Shown piece by piece: positions 22,127 through 36,700 of a DNA stretch of 64,000 bases (positions are counted from its first letter, which is position 1; every line of letters begins with the position of its first letter). This DNA is from Trichuris trichiura. Lineage: Eukaryota > Nematoda > Enoplea > Trichinellida > Trichuridae. The notes under the pieces are model-generated. The model was not told where the DNA came from. It did not search any database and saw only the letters and a program-made list of their open reading frames with translations. The stretch lies in contig JBAJFE010000061.1 in assembly GCA_037903355.1 (NCBI GenBank), positions 682,001 through 746,000 of the forward strand, written 5' to 3'. A program made the translations under genes and the position numbers.

Positions 22127-24703
22127 TGAAAAAAACGCGACGTGTTACCGCTCAATTACTGCAAAAAGGCGCGCGGTACGCTGAGAAACCGAAACAGTTT
22201 GCGGAAATTGTAGAAGTGCCTCTAGCTAAAAATTGTGAATTTTGAAGCATTTGCGGAAAAACCACATATTCAACGTAAGCTATAAGAGGAGGTGGGGAAA
22301 CGGTGTGGAAAAGCAGGAAGTTAGCTAAGGAATGAAATTCTGCTTCACAGGTAGGCTAAATAAGCTTTAGATTTTTAAAACAGTAGTAGAACAAGTGTAA
22401 GCGCTTGTCGTACTGCTTCTTTCAACGGAACTGCCAGCCGTTGCACAACATGCCTACAAAAATGTAGAACGCAGGCAAGTTGCTACAGTACGAAAACAAC
22501 TGCAGATAATTTTCTTTTAATGTCAAAATCTGTAACCGCCAACGGTCACGAGCTAATCCGCTAAGAACAAGCACAGTATAAAAACTAAAAAAAATAGCTT
22601 AAAACGAGAATGGTATGGAACACAAGAAAGGAACGAGGAACTTACTGCTATTATTCTGCAAGACAGATTACTGCACAGAAATGATTTTTCGATGCCCGGA
22701 TTTAAACTAGAGCGCTGAAGAAAACAGCTTTGTTACCGTTTGTCATTACTGCCCGTTCAAACTATGCAATCCTTATTTCCAGGGCGCTACTTGGGAAGGT
22801 AAAAAATAATCGCGAACTATTGGCTAATATGATCTCGTATCGTTACTGAAATGACAAGCCTTTCAAAGCAGCTTTATAGGACTGCGCTTCTTAACGCCAC
22901 ATGCTTTGGCATAGCTAAAATACTAAACTTTGCCGCTTAGCATATTCTGCAGGATTTAGCCTTACTGAATGAGTTACAGAGTGCCTGAATAAAATTAACA
23001 TAATTTACTACGTGATAAATGTTTCAAGGACATGTTGTACTTGCTGTATGTGATTCGCAGTAATCAAGCACTGCACGGAAACAGGCAGGTACAGAACTTA
23101 TAGCAAAAAGAAATCCTAACGTCTTTACTGTTGGTTACTAAGGTGCACGTCAACTAAACTACGAATATAAAAAATTAATTTAACGAACAGCCAACGTGAC
23201 GTAAAGTTTAAAGAATTGACGTTCATGCGTTTACGCATTCAATTAAATGGGTTTTTACCTCGTCAAGGCACGACAGGTTCTTTGACAAACTGTGTCAAAT
23301 TCAAAGGAAAAGATCGTTCACTTACTCACTTAAGTAGGTTCAAAACTAGCTTACCACTTTCAAGTTCTTACAACAAAACAAGCAGCAGCGGTTTTACAGA
23401 AACAGTATAACTGTTTGCAGGTTAACATTCATTCGTAGCCTTGTCGCTCTCAGAAAAGGCTACAAAAAACGATCATTTGTTGACCAGACATTTTAGAATT
23501 GTGTTTTATTTGTATTTTTGACTAACTCTAGCAACTGCTAATACGATTAGTTTCTTGCTCCCGTTTAGCGCCTATTAGCTTATCTAGCCGCTTACCATTT
23601 ACTCCATTAAGAAAGGAGGCAACTACATTTGCTCTTTCCGTAGTTTTGTAATTGCCCTGCGCTGGGTGAGTTTTTAGGCCGGCAAAAATGTTTAAATCGC
23701 TCAGCTAAGCAGCGACTTTAAAATAGCCTTACTTAAATACGCTCTGCTTAATGTATTCGCTGTTGTTAACAGCGGAAACGCGAGGAAATTCCAGTTTAAC
23801 TGAAGAAGCGACAATAAAACTTGCTATTCCGAATCTTACAGTAGGAATGAATGTTCATGAGGGGTTTCAATTGAGTCCTTTGTTAGTGCGACTCTTTCAA
23901 GGCGACTAAGAATCGTTGTTTCAGCTGCGTTGGAGCCGGATGACTCAGATTCTCGGCAACTGCCAACCGTCTGGCTACGTTGAGCAATTGCTTTTGGTTT
24001 ATTGAAGAAATATTTCTGCTTGAAGCCGCTTTCGCTAGTGTCAAGAAATCGCTCTCTCAAAGTATGCATAAGGTGCGCAAGACTTGCAGCCATTAAATAT
24101 TTATGCATTCCTTTTTAGAAATTTACGAGTTGTTGCATGCATCGCCGATTACCTTTCTCGCTAAGTCGATGAAGCCTATACGTTGTACGCTAGGCGCAAA
24201 GTTTCCACGCTCTTTAGTATGCTTTAAGCAACGATTCGTTTAAAAAAAAGTCCTATTATTGTAGTCCGTTTTTCTCTGTCTAATTTTTTACTGCAAAAGA
24301 AACGCGACTCTTAAATGGATGCTTTGCAAAACTAGATTTCCAACGTGCCGCTCGCCATCTAATCACTCAAGTACAGCTACCTCTTCTCCAACTTGTTCTT
24401 TTATCGGCAAGATAAAATGTACGCACGTTTTAGGTGATAGTCTGCTGTTTGTATTGTGTATTTACTGCGTTTATTCAGGTTTTTGAATTCAGGCTCACCG
24501 TGAGGTCTGTAGCCGCAAATAACTTGGTTGATTTTGCCCGAAATTTAAAGTTTTATTGGCTTGCGCTTATCAAGCTATTTTTAATGTTATAGGCCAACAA
24601 GAAGTAGCGAAAGTTTCGATTTTATTTGTCGTATATAATCGGAAAGGCTAAACTGACTACCAACTGTGAAACCTGTGCTGCCCAGGACGAGCTGCACGAA
24701 GAA
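22127..24703. other. Divergent interval between nup358 and liprin-beta
   Basis: The missing first exon(s) of nup358 on the minus strand and the upstream liprin-beta promoter must lie here. A minus-strand frame at 24108-23836 (90 codons, ending just past a good-looking CT|GTAAGA donor) could be an exon of either an unknown gene or the nup358 N-terminus, but I recognise no domain in it. Otherwise I see nothing. Confidence 0.4.
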
Positions 24704-27700
24704 ATGCCTGCACCTGTAGAATTGGAGCAAGACGATCTAACAAACCTAGACTGCAGTAACCGCGTGAATTCGACGAGCATGAATTGCGAAACGGCCGAGT
24801 GCTACAGTAGCGAATGCAGTAGTGCCACATCAGCCGCGCCTAGCGAAGAGGAGTCTTCGGGATCCATAATGCTCAACCCGCCCAGCCCTATGGACTTTGA
24901 GAGCATCGTTGCCGAATTGTACAACGCGTTAATAAAAATGAAGGACAATATGCCACAAGCGCCAGCTCCCGAGGTGGCCAGTTTACTGTTGTTGTGGTTG
25001 CATCAGGGTTCCAGGCCGGGATACCTATCAACGGTGAGTCTTCGCCGATTTTAATTCTTAAAAAGTAACTGAAAACTTAAATTCTTTCCGCTAACTCGTT
25101 TTGAAAAAGTACTACGAGTTTTTCAGTTTTCAAGCGTCTGCTTAAGCTGTGAAGCCGCTTTAAGATTTTTTGCTTGTCTATTCCTGAAGTAATTAAGTTT
25201 CCGTATTTTTAGCCCATTAAGCAAGACATATTTTTGTACATATTTTATTAATAAGGCTGAGTTACGAACGAGATAGCGGGGAAGAGAATTTTATTACATG
25301 CCCATTCTGTGTTCTTGTTTTTTAAACTAATATCAACAATAGATTAACATTTTGTCGTTTATACGTTAGTTTACTTTTTTTCTTCAAATGAAGAACTGTT
25401 TGTCTGCCGGTTTGTCTAGAATAGACGCTGTGCCGACCGGTTGGTTGCATGTGCCAATGTCGAATTTTTGAATTGTTTATTAGTCGTGACTAGTGCGAAC
25501 CCGTACCGAAGCTACGGCCATTTCACAAGAACGTTGTCGCGCAGGAATGCCCACATTTCGTTTACTCTCAGGTGAATGATTGAATAGTCAGGCAAAGAGA
25601 GCTTGCGGCAGCTTGTTTCTTGCTCAGAGAGTAGTAGTAGCGGTAGGTGTACTCGTCTGTTGAGTGGGCATTGTGAAACACCAATACCAATACTCCGTCA
25701 CGTCGTCAAGCTTCCATTAAACATTTCTCGCCGTATAAATCGAGTTAATTAAGTAAATAGTCTGAATTAACTGCTTTTACCGACTGGAATAGTATGAGAA
25801 GCGTACAACGCCTTTTCCTGACGCTACGTTAAGATATTTAAATTTTTTTGCTTATCCGAGCTTTTCCTTCATTTTAAAAATTGGATAGCCATCTAAAGCA
25901 AGTCTAGAGCAAGTTAAAAGATGATCAGGTCAAATTGTTTTTCGGTCACAGCTCGCTGAAAACGAAACGAATAAACTGCAAAATTTGGTCTTCATTGCTG
26001 CAATAAACTTTTTTAAAAAGAAACCTGAAAATTATGCTTTAAGGACAACGGAAGTCCAATTATAAATTCAATTCGAGCAAAGCTAACGTGACCATGTGAA
26101 ACCCGGAAGCTCTGTCCGAATTGGATTTCCGATTGAACTTCTTTTCCGCGTAAATGAAAAGTTTACGATGTTGCAAGAAACTGTTTAAGAGTGTTACGTT
26201 TTTGGCGCGGATAATTTTTCGCGTTTTTTGCTACAATACGAAACCGGACGAAAAAATACGTTCCCCCTCGAATCCGGTACAGCCGCGAAATTTTATTTGC
26301 CTGCTGCTCTATTGAAATGGCTTGAAGGTTGAATTATCTATTCATTAACTAATAAACCTTCCTATAGTACGGAGGAGCGCGTGCTTAAATTAAATTTTTT
26401 AAAATTTCGTGAACTTGAGAATCTTTAAAATTTAAACAAGGCGTACTGTAAAAGACGCGTGGATCTCGCCAACGTTAACCGTAGGCGGTAGATAAATACG
26501 AAAAAATGTTCAAACATTGAAAAACTTATTCTTTGAACTTTCAAGCTAAAGTATTAAAAATTTGCAGGCCGAACGTGTACTTACGTAAGCGGCAGCGGTT
26601 GCTAGCTTGAACAGCCGACACAATTAGATTATACCGAAGGGCAGTCGGCGACCATTTTAAGAAATACACCAAAATCTATCGCAGGTAATTAATTGTTGTG
26701 ATGGTGCGAAACTGCCTTTGTGCTATTTTCAATGCTTCCCAGCTTTCGAATCGCTCTTTTTCCTTTTTACGGTAGGCACCTGCGTATTGTCGCGCATTCA
26801 AACGTTCCCGCCAGCTCGCGGCTCACGTGTAGACTCCATCTTTGACAACGTCGCGTAATATTCAAACTTCTAAAATCAATTTGTCAGCAGAGTTGATATA
26901 CTCCTGAGGATAAACTAAGGCAACGCTAAACTATGCGTCTGTATTTGTTAGCGGACGCAATTTTTTTGCTTTAAATAACAATCAAGTTCGCGGGATTAGG
27001 CGGTTGATAAAGTTCGGATACGCTAAATGTTCGCGCCGAAAAGTTCCCTTCCTTTTTTAGTTAAGAAGTACAGCATTGACTTAGCTTAAGTTCTTGACTG
27101 TTGCGGTTGCAAAAACATCAACATTTTATGGGTTTGACATATGTCCGCCCATTGAGGAGGTAATCTGACGCGAATTTTCATTCCTGACGGGTCGGTGCGT
27201 GGAAAGTGATGTCTAATAGTCGTCACCGTAATGGTCGCGTTTTTGCAGGTAATTGTACGCATCATTGCCGGCGTACGCTACGTGATTTTGTTTCTTTCTT
27301 AATTATGTTTCATGCTTTGAATCACCCAAAGTGGCCAATTATTTTGACAGACGACCAATCGGCAGCAAGACAAGTTGACAACACTATCTATTGCCCGTTG
27401 TTGTTGCTACAGACCCTGTGGCATTGGGCTTCAGATGTCTGATGATTAAGATTGAACCAATTTGGGATGATCATCAATAATGAAGACCTAAAAAGGTCGT
27501 TGCGTGAATTGCAGCGGAAGCTGAAGTACGACGAATGTTTGTGCACCCGACGCTGCGCCAACACGTCGCGTCCTGAAGCGAAGGAGACGTTGCGTGACTT
27601 TTCCTTTTTAGTCTTCCATCTCGCTGACAAACTGTTCCAACTGAAAAAAGCGCCTTCCACCACTTCCTTGTTTCTATTGCGAAGAGGTTTTGTTTACAAC

Positions 27701-30700
27701 TTTTATGCAAAACAAATTCCTCGTAAGCGTTCGATAAGTAAGACACAAATTGAATTCGGTCGCTAATTGGGGGTTTTAGCAAACAAGCATTTTTTCAAAA
27801 AAGTTTGAGGGCAAATAGACTGACGAATCCACGTTTTTCAAGCGCACTTCTAATTATCGAGTTATCCACGCTCCAGCCGGCTATGAGCGTTTAGTTCTAT
27901 TTCAGAAGTGTAGAATTGCAATCACGGTATAAACCGAACGTTTCAAAGCTGTTGGTGTTCAAAAGCGGTCGCATTCTCCCATTGTCCTACGTGTAACTTG
28001 TACAAACATTGAAGCGTTCGATCGGCGCACAATTAATTTTGTCCGTTTGAATACGAATGAAGCGTTGAATTGCTTCCCGAAGGGAGATAGTTCCTTTGAG
28101 AGTACAAGGCCCTGACAACATGCGAGTCCTCGTTGGCTGGTATTAACAAGTTTAGCAGAAGCTCTTTCTCCTTTCTACATTCGATTACTGTTATAGCGCT
28201 TACCGCGCGGTGAAACACGAAAGCAGTATGGCTACTGGTGCATCGTTAAAGCTAAAGTGTATGATAGTCAACGTGAAAGGATGTCAGTCCTTTTTCAAGG
28301 CATGAAAGTAAACTAATGAGTAATAAAAATGATGGCATAATTAGCAGTGCGCTATTCAACTACTATTCTATTGGTAGACTTTGCTTTTACGCGAAAGTTA
28401 AATATAAATAAGTGCTTCCTAAAATAGCCCCATTGCATTATTCCAGTTTCTGTCGACAGATGAACCTGACGTTACTGCGCAGACGTAATCTCCTTCATGC
28501 TGCCTGTGGTGACCTCTACGGAAGTTGTTGAAGCTTTGACGAAAGTCATGCAGAAACGATCCGTTAATGGAGTAGCAAACTTAACTTTTCATTTTAGTTT
28601 TCGAATGTTCGCGTTATCTCTTGTAGGATGTTGCGCTTAACGAAAAGGCGCCATGGTCGGACATAGTGTCGATAGGTCCCGTGAGGTTAATTTTTGGGAT
28701 GCAGCGGTAAACGCTGAGTGCACCATAATTTGTAGCCTTAAAAAACGATCCTACATTTAGGCGTTGTTTGCGTTCCAGTGAATCACGTTTGGCACCGTGC
28801 CAACACTTTTCATTGTTGCCCAATTTGCCCCATCGGTATTAGCCGACCTTTTACAAAAATGAAAGCGGAAAGGTTATTAATAGTCGGGCGATGTTCAGTC
28901 GATTGCATAGCGCGGTTTGTTGCGGTTTAAGTTGGACCTTTATGGCATATTCGTTCCTCCGCAGTTTTTGTCATTTTTGGCCGATCATTCCCGATATCCC
29001 GCTCGCTTTGGCGTTTTGCCAACCGAGGATGCAAGGTGCCTTTTTGAGGTCAGGTAAAAAAATTTAAATTCATGTCGGTTTCTCTCCACGTTTGTTGCTC
29101 AACAGTTGCGCGTTATATTTGCATTAACCGCCAACGTTATTTACCGCAAGGGCGCCGTGGGGTGGCTGCGAACTTTTATTTTAAAGTTCAAATTCTCGTC
29201 CGGTTAATGCGTTGCTTGGGCTTAGGGTTTTGTACGCTTCGTTGGTCCATTGGTCCATTGTTTGCGCGTGAAAAATTGCACCGCCTCCAGATGGTCACTC
29301 GACGCTCCCAGAAGAGGTATTATGGTCGCCCTTTGTCCTTATTGACTGATTTGTCACTTATTACAAAACGTATTGATTCATTCCTGTCCCGGTGCGTAGA
29401 TGTCGTTTACATCGATTGACCTGCATCGAATTTGTTGAGTTACAGAGCGCGATCTTCACTTCAAGAATGGTTCCGTCGGCGACTTGTCGGTCAACACCGA
29501 TGGGCGGTAGTTAAAGCATTTCTGACGGACTTGTTATTCATCCGCTATTGATAGTACTGTTTGTTGGTACCTTAAGCTTGCCGTAAGTTATTGTTCATTG
29601 ATCAAAGCGTAAGTGAACTAACTATACGCAATGAATGCTCGAAAATTAATTCATTTTCTTCCTTCATGAATGCTCTGCCGCTAAGCGGAAACCTACTGAC
29701 CAGCATTGAGATTATTATGATTATAATTCTTATTTCTTCTCTGCTGGCATTAAGGGCTAAGCCGCGCTGCGCGAACGCTGTTCTCCGCCCCTTTGGGACG
29801 ATGTTTCAAAAATTTTGTTTCCAAAGGATCGGCACGCTTTTTTAAACGAAGCTTACGCGCTAGCGGAATATTTCATTCAAGATTTCCGCCTTCCTTCCAT
29901 TGTAAGTAAGCTTGCGAGCGGCCGTTGCGGATTTGCATACGACCTTTACATAAGCAGCTTTTCGCCGCCGCTTTAAAAGGCGATGTTGTAGCTTACCCTA
30001 TTTTGGATCAATACGAGTAAATGGTATGGAAAAAACAAACGACGCGCTGGTGTGCAGAAGAAGGTCATTACATGGGCGCACTTTCTTTTGGCGTTTCGAT
30101 TCATAGCTTTTTGGGGCGGTTGTAGCACGTAGTGATCGTAATTAGACTCCATTGTTGCATTGTTTATGCGCTGCAGAAGTGGCCGTTTTTGTAGTCGAGA
30201 CGACGGGTCGATTGGACTTGCATACGAGCAAGTCCAATCGTTACTTGCCTCTTTGGCGCGCGATACGTTCTTTTCCGAGCGAAGAAAGGTGCCTCTTCTA
30301 TATACGCTTCCATTTGTTGTAATGATCGATCGTAGTTGCACTTGGACTCACAGTTAGCAGTTGGCTTTTGGTTTGTACAATTCCATCGAGGCGTATCACC
30401 ACCAACTGACAAATTAAGGTTTCATATTTTCATGCCGAAAGGACGGTTGGTCCCCAGCCGCGTCTTTCTTGGGTCGAATGAACCTGTTCCACTTAACGCC
30501 ATTAGGGTTGCTTTCCAGGCTTTGTCTTCTATTGGCATTTTTAGAGCCGGCGGATTGTCTATCGTCATCCAAAGCAATTCATGGTTAATCCATCCGAACA
30601 GTGTCCGCTAAGTTGCTTTGTTTGCCCCGAACTTGTCTCGACCACTTTCAAAGGTTGCGTTCGTTTTTCAAAAGTCGTTTGCAAAAGGGGCGGTGTCGTT

Positions 30701-33700
30701 GATTTTATTGACTACGGTTCGTTAGCGAAGCTAATCGGCTTGCGCCAGTCGTTTGCCGGCAAAGGAAACTGTTCATCCTTATTACGGGCAACTCTGTTGA
30801 AAACGGCCTGCCTACTTAGGCTATCCGTCTTGGCATTTTGCCAACCTGAGCCTCCATAATGCAGTTTTCGATCGGTGTTCGAGAGAATTCCGTTGCAGCG
30901 ACGCGTCCGCCCAAGTTGCCCATTTTAGGGCACAGGCGGCAAGTTGACTTCGCCATCCTATACGCCGGAAGCTTTTAGTTTCTTCCGCGAGACGTGTTTT
31001 CGTTCAAGTAAGTCTTTTTCTTGGCATTTGTCCAATCCGCTCTAAGCAGACGGATTTTAAATTTACTGTAATTTTTCCTTAAAGATAATTAAGTTCACCT
31101 TAGGTTCAATTCGCTAAGTTGTCTATTCCGGTTGAAACGAAGAAAATTCTTCAGCCACGCGGGAATGTTGCGCGCTTGTTGAGCAGAAAATTGTCTTCAA
31201 TAGGGCGTCAAACATTGTTCCATCGTTGCTGCGGTCGTTTGGCGCGCACCCTAAAGTTTTTCCTTCGAGCCGTCGTCTCCTTGTCTTATTAGCGTCGAAC
31301 CGGACGCGAACTTTGGCGCTTTGCCGGAAGTGGCGAAGAAAGTTGGACTTTTCCGAAGTTTAATTTGCGCGAAAAATCGAATCGCGCGAGCGCGGAAGCA
31401 GTTAGGCACGGTTGCGTCGGGATGCGGTTAGTGAGGACACTTACTCGCGCCAGCGTACGAGGCGGCATTTTGTCCTCGCCACGTATGCCAACGTAAAACC
31501 TTTCCATATGTACCGGACGCAGAGAGGAAATTTGCATAAGTTGAAAAGAAAGCTAAGCTTTTCTTTTATAATCGTTGGGCATTGATTTCTTGTTTAACGT
31601 TATTTTGAACGGGCAATTAGAATTTTGCTCTTATAAAATAAAGTGCGTTCATTGGCCGTCCCGACTTGTTTTGTTAGGCTTACGGCTGCGTTGAACTTAT
31701 TATGCAAAAATTGGTCATTTAATAAGGGTGCCATTTTCCTCAGCCTTAAACGTAAACTTGTTGGCTTAAGAGTTGATTAAGCTGTCCTAACCGTTACTTC
31801 TTTCGAGCTTTGCCGAAATAGAACATTCCATAATTGGGTAGTCGTAGACGTTTTTCAGTTCGTCATTTTTGCTTCTCAAAGAGATAACGATGTTTAGGGT
31901 GGACTTCTGCGGGCAAACTATTTCAATATCTAAGATTTATGTGTGCGCTGCGTATTTGCTATAGCAAAGCGGTGGTTCGTTTGCGTACGATATGCAAGCA
32001 TGGCGGAGATAGGTGGAAGGAGAAGAAAATTGCCATTTCCTTTTCGTGCAGGAGAGAGATTTTCTTTGAAGACAAATAGGTTGAGCGGGGCAAAAATATC
32101 CGCATGCCTCAGGAGCAGCAGTCCATTGTCTGCCAGGTACGTGCTCGTTTGTAGCAGCAAGTCCAGACGCCACGTGGTCTAAGCGTAGCGGGTGAAAAAG
32201 GGTTGGCTCGAACTCTTCTCTAAGGGAAAATGGTGAACAGCCGACGACTGGTGCATTGCATTTGCAGTTGCTTCAGCGCTCTCTCTCTCTCTCTCTTCCT
32301 TTTTTTGCTGTTGTTCGCGCTTGACGATCAGTCAGTTTTTGATGCCGCTCTTTGGAACTCCAACTATTGCTTGGCCGTCTGCTTTGCCTCGGCGGTTCAC
32401 CCAATGGGCCATTTTTCATTCGAGAACCTTCATTCCTGTCGGCCTTTTGTCATCGTTTGGCGTTTGCGCGTCGCTTTGTTGTCCTTTGGTCGACCAGGGT
32501 GCTCTGCGAAACGATTAATTTACCAATGACGACGACCAACGTGTTCAGCCGAGCACATTTGCTAAAATTGGCGCACGAATGGCCCGGGTGCGAACATGTC
32601 AGTTTCAGCGCATGTCTGTTGGTTAACCTCGTCGGCAGCCGACTCGTGAGCATCCCCATTGCCGTTGGGTCGTCCTCGTCCTCCTTGTCGTCATCTTCTT
32701 TAGCCATAGCAGTGAAAGCTTGTCATCGGTGACAAAGCGAGACCTACTGACGTGCCAATATAACTGCAAAGTTGAACAGTTGCTGCCAGCCGCTGGATCT
32801 TCCGAGGAATAAGCATAGCTATGCAAAGAATGTAGCGAGTGTGGCGCAACGCGCCTCGCTGTGCCCGCGCACGCTCGTAGTGTGCAGCTTGTGCTTTTGC
32901 CGTGTGGTTGATGGAAAGTTGCAGCATCGTTGCTTCTTTGGTCTTTGCACCTCAGTCGTCCTTCCTTCGCTTCTTCTAAACGTTCAGCTGATCGTCCTCC
33001 TTCTCTGTTTCTCTCACTCTCTCTTCGTTTTGTCCATTTTTGGTTTACGCTTGAACTTTGGTCGATGGCAGCGACCATGACGCTTGGTCGTCGAAGAAAG
33101 CAACGCCACGGAAGTGCCAGAAGCAGGGATGTAAGTACAGCGAATGCTGTGCGTTCAAACAGCGATGATGTCCAGTGGCAGCTGACCACGGGTCCAGTGA
33201 CCGTTGGAACCATTGCTGCCGCACAGTCGCAGCCGAATACTCCGCCGCCTTCGTCCACTGTGACCACGACGACAAGTAGCAGCGCCAGTGGTGGCAGTCA
33301 GCCCAACTATTACTACACTCATAGTTTGATTGCTCGGCAACCCCTTTCGTTGCAATGCTTAAAGTATGACAGCGGTTTTGGAAGCACCTTTTCGTCGTCG
33401 GTCAATTCGTCCATTGCCGCCGGCTCGACCAGCAGCTCGAACGCGCTGCCATTGGTCACTTTGCCGCCGCCGCCACCCTATCGGAGGGTTAGTTTACCTT
33501 CGACTCGTCCATTGCGAATTCACAGAAGCTATTCGGACTCGAAGCATCGAAGCTGCCGCCGATTGGACAATTTTCATTGCGTTTCGCCTTGGTGCAGCTG
33601 GTCGACTGCCACTAGTCGGGTAATGGATGGATATATCTCCCCTCCCCCAAAAATATATATCCGCATAGTTTTGCATTGCATGGAAAGAGATAAAGGTGCT

Positions 33701-36700
33701 CTTAATCAAGGCACCCGAATGGTCGCGTACTCGCTTGACCGACGCCTAGAACAGCCGCAGCTCTTTGCAATGTTTACTCCTTTAAAAATTGCTTTCTCCA
33801 CCGACGGATGGCCATTGTTGTCATTTGCCCGGAGTGGGTTGGCGGCTTTGTAATTGCAGCGCTCTTTAAGAGAGTTTGACAAGTTTGGCCAATGCCCTAA
33901 GAAACATTTTGTACGTTGCATTTCTTAAATTCCTCGCGCTTCCGCGTGCGTGATTGAGGAATGCCGAAGATCGTTAACGAGCTCAGAAAATTTTCAATCG
34001 ATGCCATGCGCGTTCGGGATTGTCCGTTTGAATGTCGCGCCTGAACATGCAGCCGGCGCGCTGTTGCTCTACTACGAGCAGAAGTGAGCGGAAGAGCATA
34101 TGTTCCTATGTAAAACAGTATAATCAATATATGCATACATATTATTGACGTAATTTTTAAAGTGTTTTATGTGGTTAAACTTTTGTACGTGGTTGTTTTG
34201 CTAATGTTCGCATTTTTCCGGCAAAGAATTTTTTCCGACGAAATTGCAAGCCCATTCTTAATGGTATCACTTTCGCTGCGTAGCGTCGTACTGACGAGCG
34301 GCCCGTCTAGCGCAAGTTGTTTAGCCTTGCTAACATGTTAGCAGACTTTGAAATTTGATATTACTTCCTGATGGCCGTAAATTTTACGTTGGGCGAAGAG
34401 CTTTGCTTGGTAAGCTAACTGGTTCCGCGTAGAAAGCAAGTTGAAGACGCGTCCGAGTTTGAGTTGTTTGCTTGGAGTGGACGATGATAGGTCACGCAGC
34501 TTTACCTATTTTGCATTTAAGATGTTGGACGAAGCGGGAAGGCGATAACAGGAAAAGAGCTTTAAAAAAAGACTCGTTACCGATGCGCGTTCCCGTTTCG
34601 TTGTAACTTTTTGCAGAAAAGGTGAAGCTCCGATTGAAGGCCAATTTTGAATCTCCTCTGTAAACAAAGTTAAGCGATCGTTTAAACTTTTAAATCCGGA
34701 CGGTTGCTTCGCGTCGCAATGTTGCGTCATCGTCCTTGCGCTGCATAGTTTGCCTTAGGAGGGCGCAAAAAGGAAATTCAAAAGGAGACGTTTCGTCAGG
34801 TTTCCCATGTTCGCGTCGGCTCCATCGTCTGCGGTGCGCAACAGCTGTAGGGCACTATTAAGTTTTTCAAATTTTTGAGATCATCCTGTTCCGCTCAGTA
34901 TTTCCGTTGTTGGCAGCTGGCTTTGGAGCCTTTGATTTCAATTTTTGGTTATTCATCGAAGTGACAGATCGTAGGTTTTGCTTGGCGGGCAACTTAATAA
35001 TTGGTACCAAGTTAGTATTCGTCAGGTGCGCTGCTGTTACTTTGCGACAGGGCTGCCATGGATAAGAACTAAAATGGATCATTTGTGTAATTTCCGTCAT
35101 CAATTAATGCCAGTTTTTCCTGTCAACGTGTCGTTGGGAGTCACTTTGGGCTCATTTTACAAGTGAACCTTTTCTTACGGTTTATTTCGATTGTGCTCCT
35201 CCAATTTCCATGTCGAACGTCAATGTCGTGTTTGACTGCACGAGCTGCGTATAGCGTCAACGTTTTCGCCCTGTCACTCCTAAGTGGAACCGAACTTGAA
35301 TGATGGACGTATTGGCGCTTTTTTGTACCTTAATTCGTTAAGGCGAATAAGCCGACGCCATTGTTTCACTTTTGCTTTTTTTTAAAGCATGGAAATGCAT
35401 AATTAGTAGAGCCTTACAATTTTCTCTCATCTCTCGAGGTTTATTTAGTTTGCGTTACGCTCGTGCGGCAAAACTTAATTGTCCAGCAGACTGGAACGCT
35501 ATTGTTTTTTGTATTCCTCTTTTTCAAAATAAGGCTTCTCCTACTCATTATACGAGTATTTTTATTCGAAGAGCAACGGGCTCCAATTACAGTAAGCTTT
35601 GCCCCTCCTTTGTCAGAGCGCAGAGCGAGTCGATATTTTGGGCTTTTGGAACTTTTTCTTTTCTGCTGTTCAATTAGTCCTCTCGTTGGTCGTCTTTCCA
35701 AAAAGGCACAGTTTTTGAAAGCTACTTTTACGATGCGACGTGCAAGCCAAGTTGCTATGCAATGCGGAAAGTCTCTCTCTGACCATTTAGGGGGTCTTGT
35801 TGGCCTGTTTCCTTGTAAGCGAATTGCTCGACGCGAACGATCTTAATTCGTCAAGTCGAAAGCCCTTTCTAATAGTCGGCTCGGCGAAGCTGACTGTCCC
35901 TAAGGATGAGAGGCAAAAAGTTGGCTGCGCTGTACTTTTTCTCGCAGCTACCATTTGCGCCTTTTTTCGTAGTCGCGCTTTTCTCGGTTTTCGCGCGGCG
36001 TTGGGGAATTGAAGAAAACTGAATCGTAATGACGCGCTGTTTCATGACGCGCGGTCTGGCCTGGTTGAATGTTCATTGAAAATCGGCACTTCAAATTGTG
36101 ACGTCATTGGCATCCCGGCTAGAAAATGCGAACCTATGGTCGATTGCAAGCCTTATGTGCATGCATGTTCGTGTTGGGTTGACTTCAAGCTGACGAGCGC
36201 AGTTTGAACAAGTCTCATAAGGGCTTTTCTGAGCTACAGTTGTCCCACCATGATAATCAAGTACAATCGATGTGGCTATCCTCATCCTATCATTTGCCCT
36301 TTTGTTAAGCATGGTGTAAAACCCCCTCTTAGGCAAGGCAATGTTGATAAGCTGTACTAGCTTCCGTCTAGTCTAGATAAGCTACATTTTAGCTAAAGCG
36401 TTCGCGCATTCGACTTTGTGTTCAACTCCTTAAGGCATCCGTAAGCGTGGCAAGAGTCCGCTCGCTTAGATGGACTGTTTTCAGTTTGAGAGCATTTGCG
36501 TTCCCAGTTTTTGACTCGGTTGCTATTGGGCTGAAACTGCCATTAGGCGCTTTGCCTTTTGGCCACGCGGGCGCCGATGGTGTTGCGAAGTTGTTTAAAA
36601 ATTGAAGCTCTTTTTAATGGCAAGCCTTTTGATTCCAAGAACGTTTTGCGCTCAAGGGATTAGCGCAGGCTCCACGCGTGCCTGGTCTCAACGTCGTCCG